Assembly: GCA_034359265.1 (NCBI GenBank)
Contig: CP136895.1
Coordinates: forward strand, 51,230,001 to 51,294,000
Reading direction: 5' to 3'
DNA length: 64,000 nt
From: Canna indica
Lineage: Eukaryota > Streptophyta > Magnoliopsida > Zingiberales > Cannaceae
In this document: positions 23,014 through 34,512 of the stretch, piece after piece
Numbering within the stretch: the first letter of the stretch is position 1
How the letters are laid out: each line of letters begins with the position of its first letter
Made by a program: the position numbers and the translations under genes
The notes under the pieces: model-generated
What the model was told of the DNA's origin: nothing
The model's database searches: none
What the model saw: the letters and a program-made list of their open reading frames with translations, nothing else

Positions 23014-24646
23014 TGTTGGTGAAATGGTCATACTAGAGGGGGGGTGAATAGTATGTTATCTAATCAATTAGTCTAAATTCTATTTTAATCATTTCTTGAA
23101 CTACTTAGGCAAATTGCAATTTATCGACTAAATGCAGAAGCAATAATAAAACAGTTAAACACAAACAAAAATAGCAATTCTAACACAATGAGATTTATAG
23201 TGGTTCGGCCTCAATGTCTACTCCACTACCTAAGCACCCCACTTAGGATTTCTAAACTAAACTTTACTAGATTAATTGTGTCCCTTACAAAGAGGACTTT
23301 ACACCAGAAAGTCTCCACTCTCAAACCGAAGGCACTTCCACACCCGAAAGTATCCCGCCTTTCCACCAAGAGCACACTCCCACCTCAACCTAAGGAACAA
23401 CTCAACTAATCCTAGTAAACTAAGTTTACAATGATGGATTTAAGCCTTAACACCAAGGCAACCACCAACTCAATCAACCTAGCACTCTAAGTTTACACAC
23501 ACTCAAATACAATGAAATAAACAACAAAATATGACAATAAATGGAACAATAAATCAAACAATAAAGTACTTAGCTCCACAACAAGATTCCTAGCTTCCTC
23601 TTGATGCCTTTGATGATGAAACAATGAAGGTAAGGCTCAATCAAAGAGATGAGAGATCAAAGCTAGGGTTTCCATAAGAATTAGCTCAATAAAGCTTGAG
23701 AATGATCACAAGATGGCTCAAGAAGGTTAGGAGTGATCAAGATAGTCAAAGGAAGGCTGGGGTATCAATATTTAAAGAGGCATGAAGTGGGCTCGGGTGA
23801 AATACTGCTCAACGGCTTGAAAACTAGCCGTTTTCCGCCTTCCGATCGATTGCCGGTCAATCGTCAGTCGATCAACCGAGCGACCGAAGGTATTCTGCCC
23901 ATTTTGGGCATCATTTGGTCGACCAAAATGCCTTCTCCGTTTGTCAGTCGATCGAACCTGGGCAGACTGCTTGGTTAGGCTGGTTTTTTTGCTTGTTTGC
24001 TCGTTTTTAGGTTACATCTTCGCTAAGTCTACTTATATAACACTAACTTTAAAACATAAATATTATATAAGGATTACCCCCCATTTGGATTCAATAAAAA
24101 TATCTAAAAAATCAAAATCCTTAAAAATCTAATCTAACTTATTTCCGAAAAACGAAAATTTTATAATCTTCCGGTTCAAATATGGGTAGGCTGGGTAGGC
24201 TAAAGGCTTCCAAAAAATCCTTAAAAATATATCGTTATCTAGTTTTTACCTAAGGAACAATTACCGGCATTTTTGGTGCCAAGAAAATGTCTAGGTTATA
24301 TAGCCCTCCAAGGAGCTCCCTAGGCTTAGTGAATTTCAGGGCTATTTTCTGATTTTTCTGGTTTTTCATGTTTTGGGGTTCGGGATTGGTTTTTGAATTT
24401 CTTTGCATTATCATGAGGACTTACAATTTATCTAGACACCCTAAACCTAGACTCTATCTTCCCGACGAATCCGAGCATGTCGACCAACGTCCTTCCGATT
24501 TTCCGATATCTCCGATATTTTCGATCGTGGACGTCGTGCGCTAATCGATATGGAACTTGAAAATAATTCTCCATAAAATCATTAGTTCCATGTTTATTAT
24601 CATCAAAACCGAGATTAAGACCAAGGTTGAAAACCTTAGGCCAATA
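23014..24646 (-). mobile_element. Copia solo LTR in the Tat gag
   Basis: On the minus strand it reads TATTGG (mutated from TGTTGG) to CACCAACA, colinear with the LTRs at 36420 and 28391. Gag coding continues on both sides (YTRF before, SFRELSHH after), so only a single LTR lies here. The 5-bp flanks GTTTT and TCTTT do not match convincingly, which suggests age. The TATA region is changed to TATTTAAA and the palindrome cluster is reduced (23845-23955). Confidence 0.82.
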
Positions 24647-26119
24647 TCTTTCAGGGAACTCTCCCATCACTTCCTCAACCAATTTTTCTCATCTCGGGTC
24701 TACTACAAAATAGAAGACGCCCTCCACTACATCAGACAAGGGCAAAACATGAACCCCTACAGGGATACATATGCAGGTTTTAGGCTACAGCTGCCGTAAT
24801 CCTGAATCTCGACCCCCGAGTCGAGCTTTACTCCATCAAATACGGGCTGGAGCCCGGATACTTCACCGACTAGATCGCCGTGATAAAGCCTAGAGATATG
24901 GTCAAGTTCCAAGAGAAAGCTACAAGTTTTATAGAGATGGAAGAGCTACGTGAGGTCAGGAAAGCAGATAAGCAGAATATCAAAGACACTTTCAAAGACA
25001 AAAAAAACCCAGAAGGATGGACAGAAAAAGAGAATATTGCAACCGCCGCGAACAAAATAACGGCAGAGGGCCGATGTCACCACCTCGCCCGAACGCTCAA
25101 TATGAAAGGTACACTCCTTTCAATACCAGTAAGGAAATCATTCTTAATGAGATCAACGACTTAAAACTCCTCAAGCACCCTGCCAAAGCTGGAAAATAGA
25201 AGTTGCCACCTAACACTAACACGAGAAAGAAATGCGCTTTCCATGACACCTATGCATACACCACCAAAGACTGTGTAGTACTCAGAGATCAACTTGAGGA
25301 CTTGGTCCGTGCAGGACACCTCGACAGATATGTCCATCCCCGAAGAGAACATGGTCGGAGCAGGAGCCGAGACCATCGATGATAGAGCCGGAGTCAGACG
25401 CCTCCAAAACCCCCACTCAGGCCAAAGGCAGAACAACCGAGTTGATCACTCAGGAAACAAACTTTGAGGAGTTATCGACTACATCGCTGGCGGGTTCACG
25501 GGAGACGGCGAATCAAACTCGGTTAGAAAGAGATCTCTCCGGGCAATAATAATGGTTGACAGCACTACTCGCCCATGCCATCCCGTCTCTAAAGCCCCGG
25601 TAATATAATTTTATAAATCCGATTTTTGGGGAATTGATCAAAACCTGCACGACCCAGTCATGATTTCTGTGATCGCATGAAATTTTATTGTCAAAAAGGT
25701 CCTGTAGATCAAGGCTGCTTTGTCGATATCCTCTTTAAATCCACTTTCGAGAAAATATAGTTGACCGAAGCCTCACTCACCCCCTGCAAAGGAGATTTGG
25801 TAGGCTTCTCGAGAGAAAGAGTCGGCGTCCGATGTGTCATATGGCTAAGTACAACATTTAACTCCAAGCCAAAGGCAAAAATGATCGATGTGCAATACCT
25901 GGTCTTCAACATCCCCAGTCTATAACATATGATTCTGGGTGACCCTCCTTAAACAATCGGGCAGAGCACTTTTCTGTATGCATAATTTCCTTTTAGTATT
26001 TAATAAAAGTCAAATTTCTCGCATTTTTGTGTGCTCAGGAATTCTACGCCCATCTCACCGCTCAAGCAAATACCCCACAACTCCAAACTTACACAACCCC
26101 ACGTGCGCGGTCCTACCTT

Positions 26120-27200
26120 ATGCTCCACTACCAGAGCTCAATTTTCACCAGCCTAGCTCATTGGCCAACGCACCACTACTTTCAGCCTCAGAACCCTTAC
26201 ACGACCCCTTGAGCACGATCCTGCCTTACACTCCTCGGCGAGCTCAGCTTGAACCCCTGAGTGCGGTCCTCAACCCCTAGAGCCGCTACTTTCGACCTTA
26301 GAGCCCTTACTAGACTAGAGCTCGGTTTTCACTAGCCTGGCTCGTTAGCCATCGCGCCACTACTTCTTGCCTCAGAGCCCTTACACATCTTCTCGCGCAC
26401 GGATCTGCCTTATACAACTCGGAGAGCTCTGCTTGAACCCCTGAGCGCGGTCCTTGGCCCCCAAAGCTGCTACTTCGGCCCGCAGAGCCCTTACACGACC
26501 AAAGCTCGATTTTCACCAGCCTGACTCATTGGCCATCGCGCCACTACTTCCGACCTCAGAGCCCTTACACGACTATGACTCAATTTTCACTAGCCTGGCT
26601 CGCTGGCCATCTCGCCACTACTTCCGGCCTCAAAGCCCTTACACGACCCCTCGTGTGATCCTATCCTACGCTCCTTGACGAGCTCGACTTGACCCCCGAG
26701 CATGGTCCTCGGTCACCAAAGCCACTACTTCTATCTTCAGAGCCCTTATACGACTAGGACTTGATTTTCACCAGCCTGGCTCATTGGCCATCGCGCCACT
26801 ACTTTCGGCCTCAGAGCCTTTACACAACTAGGACTCGGTGTTCACCAGCTTGGCTTGTTGGCCATCGCATCACTACTTCTGGCCTCATAGCCCTTACATG
26901 ACCCCTTGTGCGATCCTACCTTATGCTCCTCAACAAGCTCGGCTTGAACCCCCAAGCACAGTCCTCGGCTCCCAAAGTTGTAACTTCCAGCCTCAGAGCC
27001 GTTACACGACCATGACTCAATTTTCACCAGCCTGGCTCGTTGGCCATAGCGTCACTACTTCTGACCTCAAAGCCCTTACATGACCCCTCACGTGGTCCTG
27101 CATTACGCTCCTCTACGAGCTCGGCTTGACCCCCCAAGCGCGGCCCTCGACCCCCAGAGCTGCTACTTTCAGCCTCAAAACCCTTACCCCTCGCGTGGTT
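26120..27200 (+). repeat. Tandem array with 184/74/181-bp spacing
   Basis: The marker TTTTCACCAGCCTGGCTC recurs at about 26142, 26326, 26510, 26584, 26765, 26839 and 27021, giving spacings of 184, 184, 74, 181, 74 and 182 bp. Units also share GCCTCAGAGCCCTTACACGAC and GAGCTCGGCTTGA. Long open frames on both strands only translate the repeat. Long tandem arrays near the 3' end are a known habit of Tat/Ogre-type elements. Confidence 0.88.
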
Positions 27201-27697
27201 CTGCCTTACGCTCCTCGGCGAGCTCAGCTTGACCTCCCGAGCTTGATCTTTGACGCCTAGAGCCGCTACTTTCGACTCTAGAACCTTTACACAACTTAGG
27301 TTCAATTCCAAACTAGCTCGACTCGATAGTCGACATCGCCCTCGCTTGGCCTCATCGCTACTGTTTAACCTCCAAGACAACTTCAGAACCGCTATATAAG
27401 GCCCAACCTCAAGTAAAGAACTTCTCTTCAAAAGAAGGCTAAATGCTACTGGCGCGAAGGGACACCCTTCAACAAAAAACCAGAGTATAAATTACTAGAA
27501 AAACATGTTGCAATGAGGAAACATGCACGAAAGACCGAAGGCACAAAATAAATCCATAAAGGGGCAGCAGTCAAATCCCCCAAAGGGTGATAATTCATTA
27601 CAAGTAATCAGATAGACCACATGCAAGCAATTAAAGATTTCTATCAATCACGAGACACCCCAGCCTCAGCTGACGCATCGGAAACTCCGCCCTATGG
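27201..27697. other. Tail of the Tat-type element, unassigned
   Basis: Contains the array's last degenerate unit, a possible TATA box ('ctatataagg', 27394) and sequence without coding signal. It might be the start of a 3' LTR, but I could not align it to 21425-21735. Confidence 0.4.
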
Positions 27698-27965
27698 TGT
27701 AATATCCTAGATATTTAAATTTACTATTTTTCCTTTTATGTGTATTTGCCAGCCTAGCGGACTAGTTCGTGGTCGAGCCGAGTCGACACATGGTCCGGAG
27801 CGAGCTTGTGAGCTTGGGTAAGTAGGATATGAATTTATGAATTTTAGTCTTGGGTAGTTGAAATTATTTAATTTGATGTTGTGTGTACATAATTGTTAAT
27901 TATGTTCATGGGGGTGTATTTAATTAATTGCTTATGATTTATTAGAATAAGTTTAATTAAATTAA
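27698..27965 (+). mobile_element. Gypsy LTR fragment, 5' end
   Basis: Begins TGTAATATCC and follows the first 270 bases of the LTR at 12167. It is cut at about 27965 by copia sequence. Its 3' part continues at 29833, with roughly 1 kb of LTR missing in between. Confidence 0.88.
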
Positions 27966-28374
27966 TTGTCATCACCTCCTTCTTTTAGAGTAATAAGCTC
28001 CTTGGTTTTTGCATAATCATAAAGTATGTTTAATGTTGCCCAAATATCAAATGCGGAAGAACAATGCATAACCTTTTCAAGTATATCATTTGAAAATGTG
28101 CAATATAGAAGATGCGTTGTTTTTACCATTTAACTCAAACAATTTAACTTGTTCTTAGGTCCATACATTCATATTTTCCTTAGGTTCAATATATTTTATC
28201 TTTATCATGTCAAATACACTCAAACCTTGAGTCTTTAGGAAAGTATACATTCTACTATTCCAAAGACCAAAGTTAGACTCATCGAACCTAGGTGGTATAG
28301 ACGCTACACTCTCTAGTGCCATTTTTCGGATCGAGGCAAGATGTAGACGAGATGGTGAAATCTCAATCCACGAC
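27966..28374 (-). pseudogene. Copia gag N-terminal fragment
   Basis: Reads on the minus strand from ATG at 28322: RFDESNFGLWNSRMYTFLKT is the typical start of plant copia gag (UBN2-type). A stop at 28155 is followed by further gag-like sequence in other frames (KLFELNGKNNASSI, then a CKNQ-like end). It is preceded by the primer site and LTR, and the rest of the element is lost at 27966. Confidence 0.8.
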
Positions 28375-28376
28375 CC

Positions 28377-28388
28377 GCTCTGATACCA
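28377..28388 (-). other. Primer-binding site of the copia element
   Basis: Minus-strand TGGTATCAGAGC two bases from the LTR end at 28391; tRNA-iMet type. Confidence 0.88.
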
Positions 28389-28390
28389 AT

Positions 28391-29832
28391 TGTTGGGCGA
28401 AATGGCCACACTAGAGGGGGGGTGAATAGTGTGTTTACTAATCTTTTTGCCTAAATTCGATTTTAATTATTTCTTTGGTTACTTAGGCAAATTTCAAGTT
28501 GAGTAGCAAGCGGAAGCAAAATAAATACGATAATGAAATAAACACAATTAGAATCAATGCAAACACAATTATTTATTGTGGTTCGGCCCCAATGCCTACT
28601 CCACTACCTAAGCACCCCGCTTAGGATTTTCAAACTAGCTTTACTAGATTATCTTGTTTCCTTTACAACGAGAACATTTTCACCGGAGAGTCTCCGCTCT
28701 CACATTGAAGGCACTTCCACACCCGGAAGTCTCCGCCTTCCTACCGAGAGCACTTTCCCACCTCAATCCTAAGGACAACAAGAACTAATCCTAGCAAACT
28801 ATGTTTACACCGGTGGATTTAAATCTTAAACACCAAGGTTATCACCCAATTTCAAGACCTAACAACCTAGGTCTTCACAAGCTTAAATACAATGAAATAA
28901 ATCATAAAAATAAACAAATAATGGAGCAAATAAATAATACAACAAATACTTAGCTCCAAATACGAGTCCTAGTTCCTCTTGATGCCTCAATGATGAATCG
29001 TTCAAAGCTTAAAGGCAAGATCAAGGATGTATCTTGGAAACTAGGGTTATCAAAGGGATGACTCGAGAAATGCTTTGAGAATGATCAAGAATGGCTCAAT
29101 GGAAGCTTAGATTAGTTGTTGAGAGGAGTTAATGAAGATTGGTGAGGGGTATTTATAACCCCTCCACAGAACGGCTTCTCAATGGGCATTTTTTCACCCG
29201 TTGGACGCCGACCGATCGCTTGCCGGTCGATCGTCGGTCGACCGACCGATCGACCGCTGGCATTCTGCGCTGTTGCTGCTCTGTTCGATTGATCAGAGGG
29301 TCGACCGACTGCATCGCGATTTAGCTCCTCTACTGTCCGGTTGATCGATCGGTCGACCGAAGTAGACACTGCCAATTTTTAGCCTTGTTCAATCGACCGA
29401 CGTAGCCACTACCAATTTTTGGCCTCGTTCGATCGACTGACCGGTCGACCGAAGTGGCTACTGTCATTTTTCGACTACATTCGATTGACCGAACCTAGCT
29501 AAACTTGATTTTTTTTTAGTCTTCTTCTTGCGCGCTTCATTTTTGGGTTCCGGCCTTCAACGTGCGTCAACTTGGAGAGCTTTCCATGTGTTCTTTAGAC
29601 TCGTCCAAGATGACTTTGTTGCACACGTCGAACTTCAAGAGATTTCCATGACGAACCCGAACGAGACGATCAATGTCCTTCCGATTTTTTGATTTCTTTA
29701 ATATTTTTCGATCGATGACATCAAGAACTAATCGATATGGAACCTAAAAATATTTCTTCATGAAACATTAGTTCCATGTTTGTTATCATCAAAACCGAGA
29801 TTAAGATCAAGGTAGAAAATCTTAGGCCAACA
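28391..29832 (-). mobile_element. Copia 5' LTR (1,442 bp)
   Basis: Sense reading TGTTGGCC to CGCCCAACA, adjoining the primer site and gag, which fixes the orientation and superfamily for the whole LTR family in this window. It has the TATA box at 29150-29157 and a dense palindrome cluster upstream of it (29205-29495). Confidence 0.9.
29150..29157 (-). promoter_or_regulatory. TATA box of the copia 5' LTR
   Basis: Minus-strand TATAAATA about 48 bp downstream of the CGGTCGACCG cluster in LTR sense. Confidence 0.55.
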
Positions 29833-30939
29833 AAAACCATACGGGTTCATGACATTACGGGTCTAAGGGATAGGAGTCGAGTTTGGAGTGTTGAGACGCT
29901 TCATAATGAGGACACCCCTAGGACACCGTAGGAGAATCTTGACTTAGGTCTTGATGCGCCATATCCTTGGGAATGGCAGAGCAGCTCAATTAGGAGCCGA
30001 GTTACGGGCTACGCCCGGGTGGTTGGACGCCAAATTCCCAACTTGTAGGATAAGTTCGGAGGCCCTTTCCCGATTATCCTAGTATGTGTGGTTGCCTTCG
30101 GCATGGTAGGGCTTCGGCCTGATGCACTTCTCTAGTATGTGCAGTTGCCTTCGGCATGGTAGGGCTTCAGCCCGATGCACTTCTTTTGTTGGTGATGTTG
30201 CCTTCCTGGGCATGGTAGGACTTCGGCCCGATGCACCTCTTTTTTGTTGGTGATGTTGCCTTCGGGCATGGTAGGGCTTCGGCCCGATGCACCTCTTTTT
30301 GTTGGTGATGTTGCCTTCGAGCGTGGTAGGGCTTTGGCCTGATGCACCTCTTTGGAGAGTTAGATGCTGTGGGCATGGGTGGCCTGTTGGCCTGGTAGCT
30401 AGTCACACCTTTGTGACATTGCCTTTTTAGAGATAGAATTTATTTATGTTATCTCTGTGTTTATTTGTGATGGTGGGTAAAATCGCTCGTTGAGTTCTTT
30501 GAACTCACCCGTTGTCGTATGATTTATATTTTGCAGAGCCTGACCGGTGAGATGGGTCGGATGCACTTTACGTCGCTGGAGGGCAGAGGAGCCGCTGGAT
30601 CTCATAGCAGTCCTAGTTAGGGTCGTAGTCGAGTCTTTTGGTAGTTGTCATGCACTTGTATTAGTTTGATTTAGAGTTGTAGCCCTGAGGGCATTTATGT
30701 TATTTATTTCATGTTTTATTTGACCAAAATTTTGAGCTATTGGAGTTAATCGCATTTCTGTATTTTTCTTTGTTTCTGAGCTATTAAACTAAACTTGGTG
30801 TTGGTTCGCTTTTCCTTTAAAATAAAACTTGTTGTTTTCTTTCTACTACATTATTTGATTTGGCATGTGCATGGTTAGGCTTCGAGGTATAAGCACATAT
30901 ACCCTGGCCGGTCACGTGACCCTAAGGTGGGGCGTGACA
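29833..30939 (+). mobile_element. Gypsy LTR fragment, 3' part
   Basis: Continues the LTR of 27698 from 'aaaccatacgggttcatgac' to GGGGCGTGACA. It has one 136-bp unit and five 52-bp-type units, fewer than the LTRs at 12167 and 18672. No primer site follows, so this was a 3' or solo LTR. Confidence 0.88.
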
Positions 30940-31184
30940 TACGATATGCCACTATATGGCAGACATCGCCCAGAGACTGCTAAGGACGATCTCTTACCAA
31001 AAAAATTGGGAGTTTCCTCTTCGGCCTCAGGATCCACAAGAACATCACCCCTTACTTCCTTGAGAAGATCGACCCCAAAAAGTCAACTCCATGAGTGAAA
31101 AGCTAGGCTTACTCGATCGCCCTGTGAAAGCCTTCAGCATACACTTCAAGGGCAACATTATTGAAGCCTTCAGAATAGTCTGGC
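30940..31184. other. Unassigned sequence between gypsy fragments
   Basis: No clear protein match in any frame and no repeat end seen. It may belong to the host of the gypsy LTR insertion. Confidence 0.35.
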
Positions 31185-32575
31185 TTACTGCTCCACAGAA
31201 AAGGTTGTCTTGACGGGTATGAAATGGGCAGTCTTTATCAAACTGTCAACCACAACCCAGATAGAATCAAATCCACGTCTTGACTTAGGTAGCCCTGTCA
31301 CTAGATCCATGGTGATCTTCTCCCACTTCCACTCGGGAACCTCTAGGTTTTGCAACAGCCCCGCGGGCTTTAGGTGTTCGGCTTTTACTTGCTGGCAGAC
31401 CAAACACTTGGATACGAATTCCGCAACCTCCCTTTTCATGCCCTTCCACCAGTAATGCTGCCTTAAGTCTCGGTACATTTTGGTGGCTCCCGGATGCATC
31501 GTATAAGTAATGATGACCCAGCTCCAGGACCTGCCTGCGCACTTCTGCCATATCAGGCACCACGATTCGGTCTCTAAACCTCAGTACACCCTTTGAGTCC
31601 AACTTGAACCACATAAGGCGTCCTCTCCCTGTGCGGTACCCAACATATCCTCCAGTGTGGATTGTACCCGTAGGTGCGCCACTAGGGCACCCGACGCTGA
31701 CATTGCTAAAACTACTCCCCCATCCAAGCATAGTGCCAAGTCTCACATTAGCGGCCTTCTCCCGATTGCCAAATGGGCTAGGCTGCTCATGGACTTTCTG
31801 CTCAGCGCGTTTGTCACCACATTGGCCTTCCCAGGGTGATACAAGATGGTACAATCATAATCTTTCAAGAGTTCGAGCCATCTTCTTTGCCTTAAATTGA
31901 GCTCCTTTTGGGTGAGCAAGTACTGGAGACTTTTGTGGTCGGTATAAATCTCACAAGCCTCACCATACAGGTAGTGGCGCCATAGCTTGAGAGCAAACAC
32001 TATCGTCACCAGTTTCAAATCATGTGTTGGGTAATTCTTTTCATGCACTTTCAACTGACGAGACGCATAGGCGATCACCTTGCCATACTGCATCAGAACA
32101 CAGCTCAGGCCAACCCGAGAGGCATCATAGTATACCAAAAATCCCCCCAAGCTAGAAGGTACGACCATAATTGGTGCTGACATCAGGCATCCTTTGAGCT
32201 TCAGGAAGCTCTCCTCACACTTCCCATCCCACTCAAATTTGACCTTTTTCTGGGTTAATCGAGTCAGAGGAGCCACAATTTTTGAGAAGTTTTCTACAAA
32301 CTTTATGTAATACCCGGCTAACCCCAAGAAACTGCGGACTTCAGTCACACTGGTCGGCCACTTCCAGTCCTTTACTGCCTCTATCTTGGCGGGGTCCAAA
32401 CTGATTCCTTCCTTGGACACTATATGACCTAGGAATCCCACACTTTCTAGTCAAAACTCACACTTGGTGAATTTGGCGTACAACTGATGTTTTCTGAGGG
32501 TTTCCAGGACCATTTCCAAATGCTCGGAGTGCTCCTCCTTGCTCTTGGAATACACTAGGATATCGTCAATATAGG
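31185..32575 (-). pseudogene. Tekay-type pol fragment (RT, RNase H, integrase start)
   Basis: Minus strand. RT starts abruptly at [18 protein letters not shown], then a stop before [23 protein letters not shown] and a complete RNase H ([52 protein letters not shown]). After a frame change come RFRDRIVVPDMAEVRRQV and the integrase zinc region MHPGATKMYRDLRQHYWWKG with CLVCQQVK, and the first part of the catalytic core (ITMDLVTGLPKS, DSIWVVVD). It ends at 31185, before the other two catalytic acidic residues. It is the best-preserved RNase H in the window. Confidence 0.88.
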
Positions 32576-32839
32576 TACGGGTTGCGATGGCGGCGGCTGC
32601 TACTGCTGCATCTGGTGTCTCAGCTCCTGCTCCCTAAGGAGGGCCTTTGTTAACTGAGCCACCTGAGCCTGCAGTTGAGCAACCGCAGAATCTTACCCCT
32701 AATCCTTGAACTGCTCCCTGTCCCTACCCCGGGTCGGGCCTCAGCCTCTACCTCTACCTCGACCTCGACCTCGACCTCGGCCCCAGCGTTCTGTTGAATT
32801 ACTGTCGCTGTCGCTCAGTGCAGCATTATGACTCTCCAT
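32576..32839 (-). pseudogene. Gag N-terminus fused to RT by deletion
   Basis: ATG at 32839 (MESHNAALSDSDSNSTERWG), then an RG-repeat stretch and a glutamine-rich coiled segment ([20 protein letters not shown]), with several stops. At about 32575 it runs straight into the RT catalytic box, so most of gag, the protease and the first half of RT are deleted. Confidence 0.78.
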
Positions 32840-33043
32840 CACACTAACACAGAGAAAAAAAACAATTCTCCTGACACATAATAATTATTCAACAGAATCT
32901 TTTTTTTTAATTACTAACAGCATGGTGCGCTGAGTGCAGTCATGGTTGCCAAATCTCGTAGCAAAACTATATTGTATGTCAACACGCTAGCATATGTCTC
33001 ATACGGTACCCAACTCCTAGTCGTAGTCAAGACCTAACCAAAA

Positions 33044-33055
33044 GCTCTGATACCA
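33044..33055 (-). other. Primer-binding site of the minus-strand gypsy element
   Basis: Minus-strand TGGTATCAGAGC four bases from the LTR terminus at 33060. Confidence 0.88.
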
Positions 33056-33059
33056 ACTT

Positions 33060-34512
33060 TGTCATGCCCCAACTTAGGGTCGCGTGACCGGCCAGGATCT
33101 ATGTCCTACCCTGAAGCCTACCACATACACTGACTGACAAGAAATCGGAAGCATGTAAATAAAAACAACAATGTAGCTTTTATTTAATTTTTAAAGAAGG
33201 TTCATAATTTTAAAAAGAGTTGTGAAACATCAACTACAAAATAAAACAACTCGAGTTAAAGTCGAATACATGTTTTCAAATAAACAACTCCCAGTGTATG
33301 TAAAGAAAACAATCCTAGACATCACGACTACGACTATTGGACGCTGCTACGAGATCTACGCCACTGTCTGCCCTCCAACTGCACCATGACTCCAAGCCTC
33401 ACCTCACTAGTCGGGCTCTGCAAAACAAGAAAAATAAACCATGAGTCCACATGGGACTCAGTGAGCGGTTCTTTAGAACCTCCACATAAATCCCCGATAA
33501 TCACATGTATATAAGTCAGAAAAATATAAAGTTAGGGATCTAATCTAGTCCTGATGTGACAATCGACCCCAAGAGCTATCTTGTATAGACCATACAGTCA
33601 TATAACCAACCATAACAGCCCAACTAAATAGAATAGCACACGGCCACTAGGGCCTGCTCATGAACAAATGGTTCAGCTCTAACCAGCCTTACCACACAAT
33701 GACAGAAGTATTCTGGCCGCACAGCCTACATAACACATAAGTAAATCAGAGCAAACACCGGGTCATCGACTAGGATGGTCTACTAGTCTCTGGACACCTA
33801 TCGGGTTAGGGATAGCTAGTCCCACCCAACTGGGGTCTAACACCTAGCGGACCCGCTAGTGCAATCTCAAGACCCAAATCACTGGTCGAGTCAAGCATTA
33901 GTCATTCCAGACTATCCATGCTTCTCGGCTGACCATCCCAATCACATAACACAAGCAAAGTGTCCTAAAGTTTCCTTATTTAAAATTATGGGCATTCACC
34001 CTTGCTCAGCCCTTTTCTTCGGGCCTTACCATTCGCACACTATTGCTCGTTGGTTGTTCCCTAGGTGTGAGACCTAGCTTGTCTATATTCGAGTTTCTCT
34101 AAATAACTAGCACCCTAGAGTTTCCTAATAGTCCTCTAGCGTCATATGCCACCTTTCAAGTGTGAACTACATGTCATAAGTGTAAAAATGTCCAAATACA
34201 TACATGTCACAACCCATAAGTTATAAGAAAATTAACCTACCTCTACTACCATGAATAACCGCATAATTTCAACAATAAAATAATTAAAATTTTCATTTAT
34301 TCAATAAATTCCAGCAATATAACAATTAATCTATCATGGTAGTTTCAATACTAGCATTAATAATTTGATGAAGGAAATTCTACAAATCATATATCATATA
34401 TAATCTTAGCCATATATGCGCATACAAGAAGATATTCTCCTAAAATTTTAAATCTCATCTACTACCATCAACAATCCATTCATCAATCGCTAAATCGATA
34501 ATTTCAATCCAC
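33060..34512 (-). mobile_element. Gypsy 5' LTR, truncated
   Basis: Minus-strand reading ends GGGGCATGACA at 33060, with the conserved GGTCACGCGACC block where other copies have GGTCACGTGACC. Landmarks such as 'gagcccgactagtgaggtgagg' and the CTCACTGAG block match other LTRs, but it lacks the minisatellites, so it is a separate subfamily. The upstream end is replaced by a copia LTR fragment at about 34513. Confidence 0.75.

Larger units (their letters stand above)
22143..25990 (+). pseudogene. Tat-type gag-protease, interrupted and frameshifted
   Basis: 22143-22376 encodes the N-terminal retrotransposon gag domain (LPPKGRLSTTLTPYDGMGDP, then CKSFPTFMEK). A hAT MITE (22389-22982) and a copia LTR (23014-24646) then intervene. 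The frame resumes with SFRELSHHFLNQFFSSR. Later parts are AQ-type linker (24880-25060), RYTPFNTSKEIILNEI and the zinc-like CAFHDTYAYTTKDCVVLRDQ (about 25225-25290), then GHLDRYV. The protease region (25640-25960) shows VDQGCFVDILF where the family has an Asp-x-Gly-Ser active site, plus several stops. Nothing is translatable in one piece. Confidence 0.82.
21425..27697 (+). mobile_element. Tat-type Ty3-gypsy remnant (gag-pro plus tandem array)
   Basis: An LTR-like tail (21425-21735) is followed by a primer site, a degenerate gag-protease and a long tandem array. There is no RT, RNase H or integrase between the protease (to about 25990) and the array (from about 26120). A hAT MITE and a copia LTR interrupt gag. 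The right boundary is set by the gypsy LTR start at 27698. The gag type and primer site fit the Tat/Retand lineage. A gag-only, non-autonomous form is possible, but deletion of pol is the simpler reading. Confidence 0.7.

Noticed and set aside
23009..24651. Perfect target duplication for the copia LTR in the Tat gag
   Set aside because: The flanks GTTTT and TCTTT match at only three of five bases, so I do not claim one.
26027..27431. Several open frames over the Tat-type array
   Set aside because: They mirror the tandem repeat on both strands and show no protein motif.
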